This document shows positions 54,750-64,000 of a DNA stretch of 64,000 bases, piece by piece. The first letter of the stretch is position 1. Each line of letters opens with the position of its first letter. Source of the DNA: Agarophyton chilense (Eukaryota > Rhodophyta > Florideophyceae > Gracilariales > Gracilariaceae); the NCBI GenBank assembly GCA_030374765.1, contig JARGXX010000080.1, forward strand, positions 2,199,167 through 2,263,166, written 5' to 3'. The notes under the pieces were generated by a model that did not search any database, was not told the DNA's origin, and was given only the letters and a program-made list of their open reading frames with translations. Position numbers and translations under genes: made by a program.

Positions 54750-55420
54750 CTCTTTGGGCACGCAACTGTGGCGGTTACATTGTTGTTCTTTCTGAGCACT
54801 AAGATGCCTTCACACGCCGTACAACAGGAGATCCTGTACCTTACGCATGCGACTGGTAAATCGAGAGAACTATGTCCTGAGTATAGATCGAAGCATACCC
54901 AAGCCTTTGTTTGCCTGTAGTTTTCAAATCGGCCTATAAAAAGATCGCCATGTACATTGACAGGTTTGAAATTAGCACAATCTCATTTCTAGCTGGATAT
55001 CGAGAGAAGTTTTGCAGCGTCTTTTTCTTGAAGTTAATTTGGTTTTCACAAGTTATAGGAGACACGCAAAAAGAATGCAGCATTTCTGGTCGCAGAAAGC
55101 CTTTCCGTATCTTTCTGAGGAAAGAAAGCCTTTGTATGGTGTAGCTTCTCCAATGTATTTCTTTACAGGGGCATCAAAACCAGCTTGCTGATATTCAAGT
55201 CCCGAACGACTTGCACGCCTCTATGTACACATACATGACCTGTTTTCCCTGCCGATAGAACTCGAACTGGGCCGGACCAAATCTGAATTTCCGGAAACTA
55301 TGCTACCCGAAACTCTGCTTTCCTCACTCCAGTATCCTACATGTTTAGTTTCCCCACATGAAAGGTCGCTCGCGAAAGATGCTGTAGAAGATGAAGTAGA
55401 TAGTTTGTTTAGGTCCATGT
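54750..55420 (+). pseudogene. Plus-strand C-terminal repeat gene, copy 2
   Basis: Counterpart of 24160-24830: TVAVTLLFFLSTKMPSHAVQ, and the end KDAVEDEVDSLF. Carries stops. Confidence 0.4.
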
Positions 55421-57360
55421 AACCTTGATTCTTGGTATCTGACAGGATTCTCGAATCGATACTACTTTTATATCTCACAACTTCCCGAAGACGTTCTGGT
55501 TGTGGAGCATCATAAATGAGCTTTTGAGATGGTAGGATTCAGCAAAGACGTGATTCCAGGGCGAGGCACTTGCCAACTGCTAAATGCTTCATCGGTTTCT
55601 GTCTTGAGACCATTTTTCTTTGAAGGCAGGGACATTTGCAACTGATATATGAAACATCTCTCAATGTGTCAATGATATGTGGCTGAGGCTTGAGGAAAAT
55701 TAGTCTCTGGAGGAAAAGAGCTAAAACGCCGATGCCTATATCGTGGAAACATTTTAGTTGGGCACTTATTCGAGGAACACCTATAAATCTTAGAGAGGCC
55801 ACAAACAGTGGTCATGAGGATGAACAACAATCTGAGTTTGTATTGTGGAAGTTTGGAGACAAAATTAGGTCAGCGTTGTGCAGACTTGTTGAAAACCCTC
55901 AGAGAACACTGTCAAGGTTTACACTTCGGTAAACGGTTTGTCTTTCTGCGATGATGACACGTAACCGATGTTCTTCTCAGTTCCCAGAAAAACAAAATGA
56001 AAATAACTCGAACCGAAATCCTTTACATATAGCGTCCTACCAGAACAATGTGCATTTGAGTACTACTACGGCATAAAAAATGTGACGAGGGTTGCTGAAG
56101 AGAGACATATATGCGGCTTCCTCCATGAACTCTCCATCACAGCTTACTTCTGGCTATATTTGGTGACGGTTGTGAAAGATGAAAATCCTTCTTTATGGCC
56201 CTTATCATCTTCTAATCAAATCTTTCAACAGCGTAAGCATCAGAAAAGAAATTGAAAACTTTATTAAAGTCCATTAAGGAAACCTTATGAGTTATCCGAG
56301 CTCGGAGAAGGAACTATTATGAGGATCGCTGTTGTACGTATTCGTCGTTCAGCTTCTCAAGCTGAGTGACGTCTTTCTCTTTAACGAATCAAAGCACTGC
56401 GCATGAACAAAATGGCTGGGTTATGACGGAGTTCATCAAAAAAACATTCAAAGAGACACGAAAGATGCTACGGCTGAAAAGACGAAGAAAATTCGTGACA
56501 AATGTTCGTCTGGAAGGGTTAGCGAGCGTATCTTAGAAGACCCGCATGCTTGAAAAAGTGCACCTACGAAGGCAAATGGACGAACTCAACCGATGCTATC
56601 CGTCAATTCTTTTTACCTGAGTCAGACGTAGGAATTTTGGACAGGTTTCCTCATCGAAACAATTCTGCATAGCGTGGACACTCGAAGCATATCTAGAAGA
56701 CTCGGATGACCAAAACGGTAACACAGGCTCGAGCAATTCTCACTTGGAAGCCGCAGACGAAAACCATGGTTGTACCTGTCATCAGCCACGTAGCCTGAAA
56801 TCAAGGCACTACGAGAACAGAAACCGCAACGTCAACCGTAAGAGCATCTGTTACACAGACATCAAACGCGTCCATTCTCGCATCAAAAATTTTTCTGCTG
56901 CCCCTTCCCTTCGGGGCGGACTTATGTGAATTAATTTGATTCATATGCCTCTTAAGCGGTTAGAATCCTTTTGCATACTTTTTTTTCAGGTAGTTCATCT
57001 TCTCTGTTTGTGTTTGTTTTTGTGTGGGTTGGTTACTAGATAATAATTTAACTTACTGTGCGCAATGCCAGAGGTTTATTTTAAACCTGCGTATGGCGCG
57101 ACATACCACTTTGTTTTCGGTCGTTCTATTTCTTTGGATCTTGGTATGGTTTCGAAGTTTTCCTATGACTCACTCTTTATATAATTCACATTGCAAAATC
57201 TCTCATGCGCGCCTAGTACTCCCCAAAACATATACTTCTTCCGTTTCCTTCGATATCTCGTTGCAGAGGGCCACCGTTTGAAACTGATACACCGCTATGA
57301 ACTTTTCACAGCCCAACTTGATCTCCGAAGAAAAGAATGCAAAATTCAAAACTCCACCAT

Positions 57361-57444
57361 GTAAGTTTACCTACTTAAAACAGCATGATTCACCGTAATG
57401 TCCATTAGGCCCATTCCTCTCCAATGTTTTTGACTTTTTCGCAG
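57361..57444 (+). other. Putative 84-bp intron, copy 2
   Basis: gtaagt donor and cgcag acceptor, same length as the copy 1 segment at 27120-27203. Confidence 0.4.
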
Positions 57445-58480
57445 ATCCGACTCTGCGTGGTCAGAACTCATGTCGGTGTCTTTTAGGTTTAAGATTATTG
57501 ATCCAGTCAAATGTTCTGGAAAGCAGAAAGTAACATTCCGAATTCTCTCAAGTCCACCAGTTCGTAATTCCAGTCTGCGACAGAGTCCTAACGTTCTAAT
57601 GCTTCTCCTCTTTCACAGTCTGCCACCACACGACCATTTCTCCCCCTCAAGATCTTAGGGCGCCGCAACCATATCGATGTCGTTCATCCTTCTACGAAAG
57701 CAGCAATGGACAGATCAATATATTCTTTTCTCAAGTGTGGCCAACTCTCTACACGACTAATGTTTAAACTAAACTGCATATCACTCACTGCCAAGTGTAC
57801 CCACACTTCCTAAACCCCCTTGAAGACTTGATATCTCTCTTGCACGTTCAAAGTGGTTCTGAATTTATGAAAGTATGTGCCAGTTCTTATGCTCTGAATT
57901 CTAACGGATTTAAGCCCACCGAAGCTCTTTTAACAATCGCAGAAATTCTCATTATTTGACTGCTCTGATGCGGATCTTCTAACCATAAAGCAAATTCATC
58001 GTTACATTTTACATGCGACGTCGATATTGGCTTGCCACAAGGCGCGGTAGTGTTCTGATCGACATATGGACAGACCTACCTATATATGAATAGTTTAGAA
58101 CTCTTACGGTGTTAATTCGAACTTGTTCTGGGCTATAAGCTGACTCATTGGGTCTTTTGCTGGAGAAATTGAGAGCTAAATGTGGCTTTAATTTCGTCGA
58201 GAGTCCAACAAAATTGTTTGGTACCTGGTAGACCTGATTCTGAACATATTTCCAACAGAAAAAATAAACGAGGTGGCCTAGTTTTCGGCAACTGTGAATC
58301 AGAACGTGATCAAATTTAACACTTTTTTGAGACACATTTTCATTGCATCTGGTTCACTTTTATAAGTTCATATATGGAGCATCTCTTAATGTTCGCATTT
58401 GGGACAAGTAGATGACCCACATGCAGGACTTTTTCTGGGCCATATTTTGTACACAAATAGTTGATCAAGTTTGGGCTTCG

Positions 58481-59045
58481 TGAAGCACATTGATATCCTT
58501 GAGAACCCCGTAAGATTTTAGTTCCGGACATCTAAACTATATAGCATGTAGCATGACTGTCGGTCCGACTTCTGAGATGTCCTATAGACGTCCTTAAGAT
58601 GTTTGGTAGATGTAAATAAAAGGTATTTGGTAGATCTCCAGTCCACATATTCGTCCGATTTGTCAGTGTTGTGTAATATGTTTTGCTTTGATCATGAATC
58701 AACTCAATCATCAATCAACTAGATCTTTATTTTAATACTACTTTATAATGATAAACTGTACCATTATAATACAATATTAGATAAAGAAAACGAATTATTA
58801 TACACGGGTTGATTAAGTGTTGTTTCAAGTATATCTCGTTCCGATTTTTTGACGAATTCGTCAGATATGCTGATGTCAACTGTAATTTGGACTCCTCAAT
58901 ATAAATATTCAAGATAATATCCTGGGCCGATAGACTCCTACCGTGATAATAATGTTAAATGATAAATAGTTGTAGCAAAAAACAAAGCGCCATGAATAGG
59001 GTGTTTCATTAATGAATATGATGATTCAGAGAAGACCTTTGAATG
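58481..59045. repeat. Direct repeat DR2 of copy 2
   Basis: Counterpart of 28240-28787, at the right end of the unit and ending at the copia B junction. Confidence 0.7.
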
Positions 59046-59565
59046 CTTTTGTCCATGCCTTTGAATCGGCACGTGACATTTCATCACGACATGACGGGGG
59101 AATGTCGTCACTGGCAGTGAGCAAAGCGGTTCCTCGCCACCAAGACGTTTGTTTACTCCGTTCGCGCGTGTAACGTCGCAATTACTGTGTCTCTTGTTCA
59201 GGTGAAGCAACGTGTTCTACCACTGGGGATTTGGCTGTCTCAAGATCGAGTGGTCCATCACATGCTGTTGTTGGTGTGCAGGGATCCTCTTGTGCCGGAT
59301 CAATAACTGTGGAAGAGTTTTCAAGTTCATTTGACTCAGATTCACCCGAAACTTTAACATCGACATTGTTAGAGTTGTCAAAACTGTTTAACGGGTCATC
59401 CGTGCAGTTCAGCTCAGTAAACTATACATCCCGTGACACTATTTTTTCCTTCTTATTCATATCCTACAGCTTATATCCGTGCCACTCGGCAGTGTTTCCG
59501 ATAAAGACAGATTCCTTGGCGCGCTTCTCTAATTTCTTCAGCTTGTGGTGCACCACCTTATACCA

Positions 59566-60558
59566 TCACTTGCTTCTAAAGACTGGCAGATTGCTGAGAT
59601 CAGGCTTGCGTCCACTCCAGAGCTCAAATGGTGTTACATCGCTCGGCAATGCTTTGCAAGTGACTCGAGAGGGCCATGTCCATGAGTGTGCGGTTGAACC
59701 TTTCGGCGAGCATGTTCTGGTGTGGGTTGTACGGCACAGTTCGCTGATGTTCAACACCGAGATGTTCTAATTCTGCAGAAAACTTTCGAGAAAAATATTC
59801 ACCATCTTTGTCTATGTGTAATGCAAGTAGCACATTCTCACCTGCGGTGACGGTTTTCACTTCTGTTCCTGTTTCGTTCTGCACGAACTTGAGCCTCTGA
59901 ATAAACATCCGAAACACCTCATCTTTGGTCTTGAGCATGTAAACGTAGCAGTACCTACTGTACTCATCTATGAATGTGACAAAATAACCCGAGCCTCCGA
60001 AGTAAGCTAGCTCCATTGAACCAGAAACGTCCGAGTAAACCACTTCGAAGAGCTTTGTTGCGCGTTGCCTCCTTGCTTGAGAGTAGGAGCGCGCGTGATT
60101 TGGTCTACTACACACCAATCGCACAAATACATATTCTGCTTCAAGTTCACATTAAGACCAGATACAAAACTGTTGCGAGCCATTTTCATGATACAATCTT
60201 CATTCACATGAGCCATTCTAGCATGCAACAGAGATAAGTCGGACGGCAGTGCGATACCTCGATGTGTGAGCTGATCAGAAGTAGTGCGAAGGTGGTACAA
60301 ACCTTTGATGCGACTGCCATGAGCAATGAATTCGGAGCCCTTGTATTCATTCACATGAAGCCTGTTAAACACAACATGCGCTCCCATGTCCCAAAATGCT
60401 GAAACTGACAACAGGTGGTACCTTAAACCAGGTACGTGCACAACTGGGTTGAGTCTGGACATGCGCTTCGAACCATCAACTGCGAGGTCTAGCTCAACAC
60501 AGCCTTGTCCACAAGACTCAAGTTTGCAATCAATGCCAATACTAACACCGGAAGACAT
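59566..60558 (-). pseudogene. copia B GAG-pre-integrase and integrase
   Basis: ORF 60007-60558 contains VVHVPGLRYHLLSVSAFWDM, the end of the protease domain, and LLHARMAHVNEDCIMKMARN, the pre-integrase LxHxRxxH box with C-x2-C (LCDWC). ORF 59624-60124 carries the integrase core: VVYSDVSGSMELAYFGGSGY (Asp 1), FIDEYSRYCYVYMLKTKDEV, HIDKDGEYFS (Asp 2) and PYNPHQNMLAERFNRTLMDM (Glu). The DDE triad is complete. Frame changes separate these ORFs and precede the C-terminal linker. Confidence 0.88.
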
Positions 60559-60559
60559 T

Positions 60560-61468
60560 CTGTGTTTTCATAGGACTGAAGCATTGATTTGTAATGAGTA
60601 ATGTGTGCAATTGCGCCAGAGTCCACGATCCACTGGCTATTGGTGGCCTTGTGCAAAATGGTCGCAATGAGACAAACTAGATAGGAATCATCATCATCTT
60701 CGCCGCCCTGGTCGCAGAGTGCGGAGTGAAAACTTGTGTTAGCAGACGATTCTGGATCCTTTTTGGCCTCATCGCATTGCTTCTTGACGCAGTTTCTCCG
60801 GATATGACCCTTTTTGCCACAACAAACACGCAATCGACTTCCATCGCAGGTTTCTGCCTACTAAGGTGGCGTCATTTACAGATTCGTCTTTCGTGCGATC
60901 CATTATGAGCTGCTGTTCTTGCAGAAAACGACTCTTGGCGAATTCGAGAGTGAGTGGACGGTCACATATGGTAGTATCGATTGCGACAATCAGGTGCTCA
61001 AAGCGTTCAGGCAGCCCAAACAGAATAGCTATGACAATTTCTTCCTCCTCAATGATGACGTCCATGCTTTTCATGTCTGACGCAAAATGTCGAACACTAT
61101 TGATAAACTGTAGCTTTTTCTACTCGTCACGCATCCTGGAGTTTTAGAAAGAACGTCTGGAGTTGATTCTGTTCAGTAAAGAATTGCTCTGAAACACATC
61201 GCAAATCGCCCTCTACATATATATATGCGACACTTTTGCTTTCAATGACGTGATCCAAATGATCGTCATTGAGGCTCAGTCAGATGATAGCTCTAGCGTT
61301 TTCATCGTACTTCCTCCACGTTGAAAGCTCCTCTCCGTCGGTGGGTCTCGTTGAGCTCAGATGTTCGTCAAGGTCTTTGGGCGCAAGTAACAGCTCTATT
61401 TTCTGCTTCCAAACATGGAAGTTGCCCTCACCAAGCTTTTCCATCTCCACGCCACTGAACGAGTCCAT
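60560..61468 (-). pseudogene. copia B gag with zinc knuckle and protease start
   Basis: The start Met at 61468 opens MDSFSGVEMEKLGEGNFHVW with KQKIELLLAPKDL, a classic copia gag N-terminus (a DUF4219/UBN2-type start). ORF 60769-61074 holds VIAILFGLPERFEHLIVAID, the UBN2 LLxxLPxxY/F box. After a frame change the zinc knuckle reads VCCGKKGHIRRNC, with the first Cys of the C-x2-C replaced by Arg. Protease WIVDSGAIAHIT is intact (60650-60610). At least two frameshifts. Confidence 0.85.
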
Positions 61469-61479
61469 AGCGACATTCG

Positions 61480-61574
61480 CTTGAATGGGGTGTGGATCTC
61501 ACGGAGTAACACAAAACACGACAACGGCAAAACTAAATAGAACAACAATAAAAAAATTCAAAGATTGACCTGAA
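61480..61574 (-). other. copia B 5' leader region, no LTR identified
   Basis: Immediately upstream of the gag start on the minus strand. A primer-binding site and 5' LTR should lie here or further right; I could not assign either. Confidence 0.3.
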
Positions 61575-61577
61575 AAG

Positions 61578-61648
61578 AGTCAGTCGGCGCAATGGCACGG
61601 CTTCCTATAACCGCTGCCCAAGGGAGTTGGACCCCTGGCTTCCAAAGC
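61578..61648 (+). ncRNA. Possible tRNA-derived relic (A-box/B-box-like)
   Basis: gtcggcgcaatggcacggc resembles a tRNA A-box region. gagttggacccct, 37 bases on, resembles the B-box GGTTCGANTCC with one change. A regular anticodon stem is not convincing, so this is at best a tRNA pseudogene or the head of a SINE. Confidence 0.2.
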
Positions 61649-61659
61649 TTTTTTGGGTA

Positions 61660-62800
61660 GATGAAGGTTTCTGCAGTCTACCTTCTCTCACGCTAAAGGA
61701 AGAAGGCGCGTTGCTGTCCATTAAATGGCTTGTGACCAAGGATATGCCTCCACCAATTTAACCCTCCCTGACCTCTTGCAAGAACTTGTGCAACCTTGAA
61801 AGCGAAGCTACTTCAACACCCACAGTACGTTCCTGACGCGCAACCAATGCAGATTGCACGTGGCTTGATCCTGAAAAGGAGTTCAGCCTGCAGAACGTAG
61901 CCTCCCCGTTTAGCACGGATCAAAAGCTCTTTATAGTACCTGTTCCGACAGTCCAATCGCCCACTCAAAATGCCAGGCTCATAAACAAATTCAACAACCC
62001 TACCGGATGCAGTACGCAACGGCACCCCGTCCACAGATGCACCCGGGGTTCTCACCAGCTCTTACCGATCGTCACTGTTATCCACTCTAAAAAGAGCCAT
62101 CGGGGAGCCCGCTTGAGGGAACACCTGCTTTTGTTCAAGCCACCAGGCTAACCTCCCCGTCGCACTGGATAAAGATGATGACCAAACACAAACGATTTCT
62201 GAGCCCAAAACAGAAGGCTCAGACTTCAGCGAAACAAGAGTCGCACCCCGAAGAACTAACACGAAAACCACACGGGGTTCCAAAGACGAAACAAAAAAGG
62301 GGCGACTCTAATAAGAACAGAACGCGAAGCAGAATGAAATCGACAACGACGGCCAAAACAAAGTCCCAAAGCAAAAAATAAACCATAAAACACGTCGAAC
62401 CACGACCGCCAAGACGCTTTTCGGAAAGAAACGCCAACCAAAAACATAACACAGATATCAACACCGATTAAGTACAGCAATCAAGACACCCAACTCGGCG
62501 ACGGCGAAATGAAGCGAAATCGAAACGAAACAACGAAAACGATACGACAGAGCGGGTATACAACGGTGCGGGAGAGCGGGGGACAAACGGAATTTGACGG
62601 CAGATGTCAGCGGGGCTAGGCCCATAACCTGATGTAGGTAGATGAAAAGGTTGAGGGTTGTAAGGGAAGGGCGCCAGCTCTGGCTAGAATTTACTTGGAG
62701 GTTGTAGATCTTCGACTTATATACTACTTCACTCTGATAGCCATCCAACCTTAAGCTCCTGTAAACCCTAGATTACAAGCCGAGGATATTCAATACCACG
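61660..62800. other. No supported gene; short minus ORFs
   Basis: Minus ORFs 61813-62055 and 62062-62283 are in a compatible frame separated by a stop (LAWWLEQKQVFPQAGSPMAL; ELVRTPGASVDGVPLRTASG; KELLIRAKRGGYVLQAELLF). They could be one decayed protein. A Lys/Arg/Thr/Gln-rich plus ORF (62175-62381) overlaps. No family recognised. The copia B 5' LTR may be hidden here. Confidence 0.25.
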
Positions 62801-63470
62801 AATCATATTCCACAATGACATTAAAGCCTAACCCAAACTCACTTCCACATACTACAGCAAGGTACAACAGTGCACAATACACCATTACAATGACTTGAGC
62901 ACAAACTCAACGTGCTAGCATATTAAATGTAATCCGCCTCCATGCACGATCTTGTTCCAACAAAGCACTGCATGCCTTCTGTAATAACAAGAAAATATAT
63001 ATCCATTCTTCCAGAACATTCCATAGTATGGGAAGCAATCGTATGCAGAGCGAGAGGGCTGTCAGTCTAATGTGTAGCATGCACTTGTAACGCGCGGTGG
63101 AACCGACGAAGATGGAACAGGCACAATTTGTCTTCCCTTGCTCCTCTCTCCTCAGTGTCTCGAGGTAGAAGAAGGGTGAAGTTCAGTATGTAGCACCGGC
63201 GGCATTGGGCCAGATGGCAATCGTGTATTGCACAACCCCCGCCTTGGCGCCATAAAAAAAAGTTTTTATTTTTTGAAGTGCGGCCAAATTCTCAAGAACT
63301 CCTTTCTGACCCTAAGCGCAATATTTTTTGGCGCATCTTCCTCACGGGCCAGGTATCTCAAATAAACCCCCATGCCTATCTTCAGCGTTTGCGATTACCC
63401 CCATTTTTCCGTTCGAAAACCGCACACGCGCCGAAAACGCTTTATTTGCAACGTCACTGCTTCGATCTGA
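62800..63470. other. No supported gene
   Basis: Nothing beyond short ORFs and an A/T run (ataaaaaaaagtttttatttttt) at 63252-63274. Confidence 0.4.
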
Positions 63471-63699
63471 AAGTGTGAATTCTTGACTCGGAACTGGACG
63501 TGTCACCTCTCTTCGAAAAGTGTGGACGACTTTCGCTCAGGTGAATCCATCGATGGCTCGAACTAAGCATACGGGTCGCAAATCTGTTGGCCGAAAACCC
63601 CACCGCGCCAGCTTGCAGGCAGAGCGGCAAAAATCACAAGCGAGACATATCTTGACAATACCTTAACAAGAATATTGTCAAGCTTCTCTGTTCGAAACT

Positions 63700-64000
63700 G
63701 CAGCGTGGCCTGAGGAAAATCTACGCAATCACATTGAAGGCAGAAACAATCTCGTGCGTTTTAGCGAAAACGAAGCGATTATTCTTCTCGGGCGCAGGAT
63801 ACTCATTTTATCCGGCCGTTTCGTGGCACGCAGTTTGGAGGGTTGATGATGTTCCGATTGGACCTTACAGAGGCTTTGGACGACGACGACGATCCGATAT
63901 CAGAATTGAGTACAACGATTGGATGATCGAGAAGTTATGGTATTTGGGAGGAGGTCGTGGTAAAAATAAGGACCAAACTATGCTCTGGAGCATGTCACTA
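63700..64000 (+). other. Open frame running off the window end
   Basis: From about 63715 one plus frame is open to the last base, reading SWHAVWRVDDVPIGPYRGFG, RRRRSDIRIEYNDWMIEKLW and YLGGGRGKNKDQTMLWSMSL. A second frame contains DLTEALDDDDDPISEL. No family recognised and no start visible; may be part of a gene continuing outside the window. Confidence 0.25.

Larger units (their letters stand above)
49805..59045. repeat. Large unclassified repeat unit, copy 2
   Basis: Direct-orientation counterpart of 19245-28790, near-identical by eye throughout, with small indels. It lacks 365 bp corresponding to 26275-26639. The right end (gacctttgaatg, 59045) coincides with that of copy 1, but the DNA beyond is the coding region of copia B and not a copia LTR. 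The left end is within a few tens of bases of the same homology point as copy 1, with an unrelated left flank. Confidence 0.85.
59050..61470 (-). mobile_element. Ty1/copia retrotransposon B, truncated before RT
   Basis: Minus-strand gag, zinc knuckle, protease, GAG-pre-integrase and integrase in order from 61468 downwards. The sequence then reads the post-integrase linker (SDVTPFELWSGRKPDLSNLP, VSRDV) and SRADSKAWTKAF, the start of the RT region, before ending at 59046, where repeat copy 2 begins. RT, RNase H and 3' LTR are missing. It is better preserved than copia A and belongs to a different lineage by sequence. Confidence 0.88.

Noticed and set aside
19245-59045. CRISPR array, phage or prophage
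   Set aside because: No short regular repeats with spacers, no phage structural genes; the repeats are kilobase-sized and eukaryotic in character.

Overview
The window looks like repeat-dominated eukaryotic nuclear DNA. It holds relics of Ty3/gypsy and Ty1/copia LTR retrotransposons, two PIF/Harbinger-type (DDE_4) transposase relics, one CACTA/TNP2-type transposase relic, and a large unclassified repeat family. Scattered among these are broken remains of host housekeeping genes: a bacterial-type xanthine phosphoribosyltransferase, a FAE1-type 3-ketoacyl-CoA synthase, Golgi COG6, and a C2A9.03-like WD40 protein. That gene mix fits a plant or algal lineage; a red alga is my best guess, at low confidence. 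No rRNA, clean tRNA or CRISPR array was seen, and no intact conserved host gene.

Layout. 0.1-3.2 kb: gypsy relic (gag-like, RT with the YxDD segment missing, RNase H). 3.2-17.2 kb: AT-rich, mostly featureless DNA with short decayed coding patches. 17.3-18.2 kb: Harbinger-like transposase relic. 19.2-28.8 kb: copy 1 of a ~9.5 kb repeat unit with ~0.54 kb direct repeats. 28.8-32.8 kb: decayed copia element (minus), abutting copy 1. 33.3-34.8 kb: a broken but still readable gene of unknown function. 34.8-38.5 kb: a GC-richer block with the KCS, XPRT and WD40 relics and a polypyrimidine tract. 39.0-40.2 kb: second Harbinger transposase (minus). 40.4-42.9 kb: a copia LTR fragment joined to a divergent, deleted copy 3 of the repeat. 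43.1-45.3 kb: membrane-protein debris and COG6 (minus). 45.9-49.3 kb: TNP2-type transposase relic. 49.8-59.0 kb: copy 2 of the repeat. 59.0-61.5 kb: second copia element (minus), cut off where reverse transcriptase should begin. 61.5-64 kb: little of note, with a possible tRNA-derived relic.

The most interesting object is the 9-kb repeat family. Two near-identical direct copies and one diverged copy let coding segments be recognised by conservation alone: a 55-codon ORF with the same stop in all three copies, a C-x-x-C ORF, a C-terminal ORF, an 84-bp intron-like segment, and a decayed minus-strand gene. A 446-bp LTR-like insertion flanked by TAAAC interrupts copies 1 and 2, and copy 3 keeps the empty site. 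I recognise no transposase or reverse transcriptase in the unit, so it is either an undescribed element or a non-autonomous or degenerate relative of a known one.

Nearly every recognisable gene is broken by frameshifts (often at homopolymers) and stops. Assembly error could explain some of the frameshifts but not the truncations.
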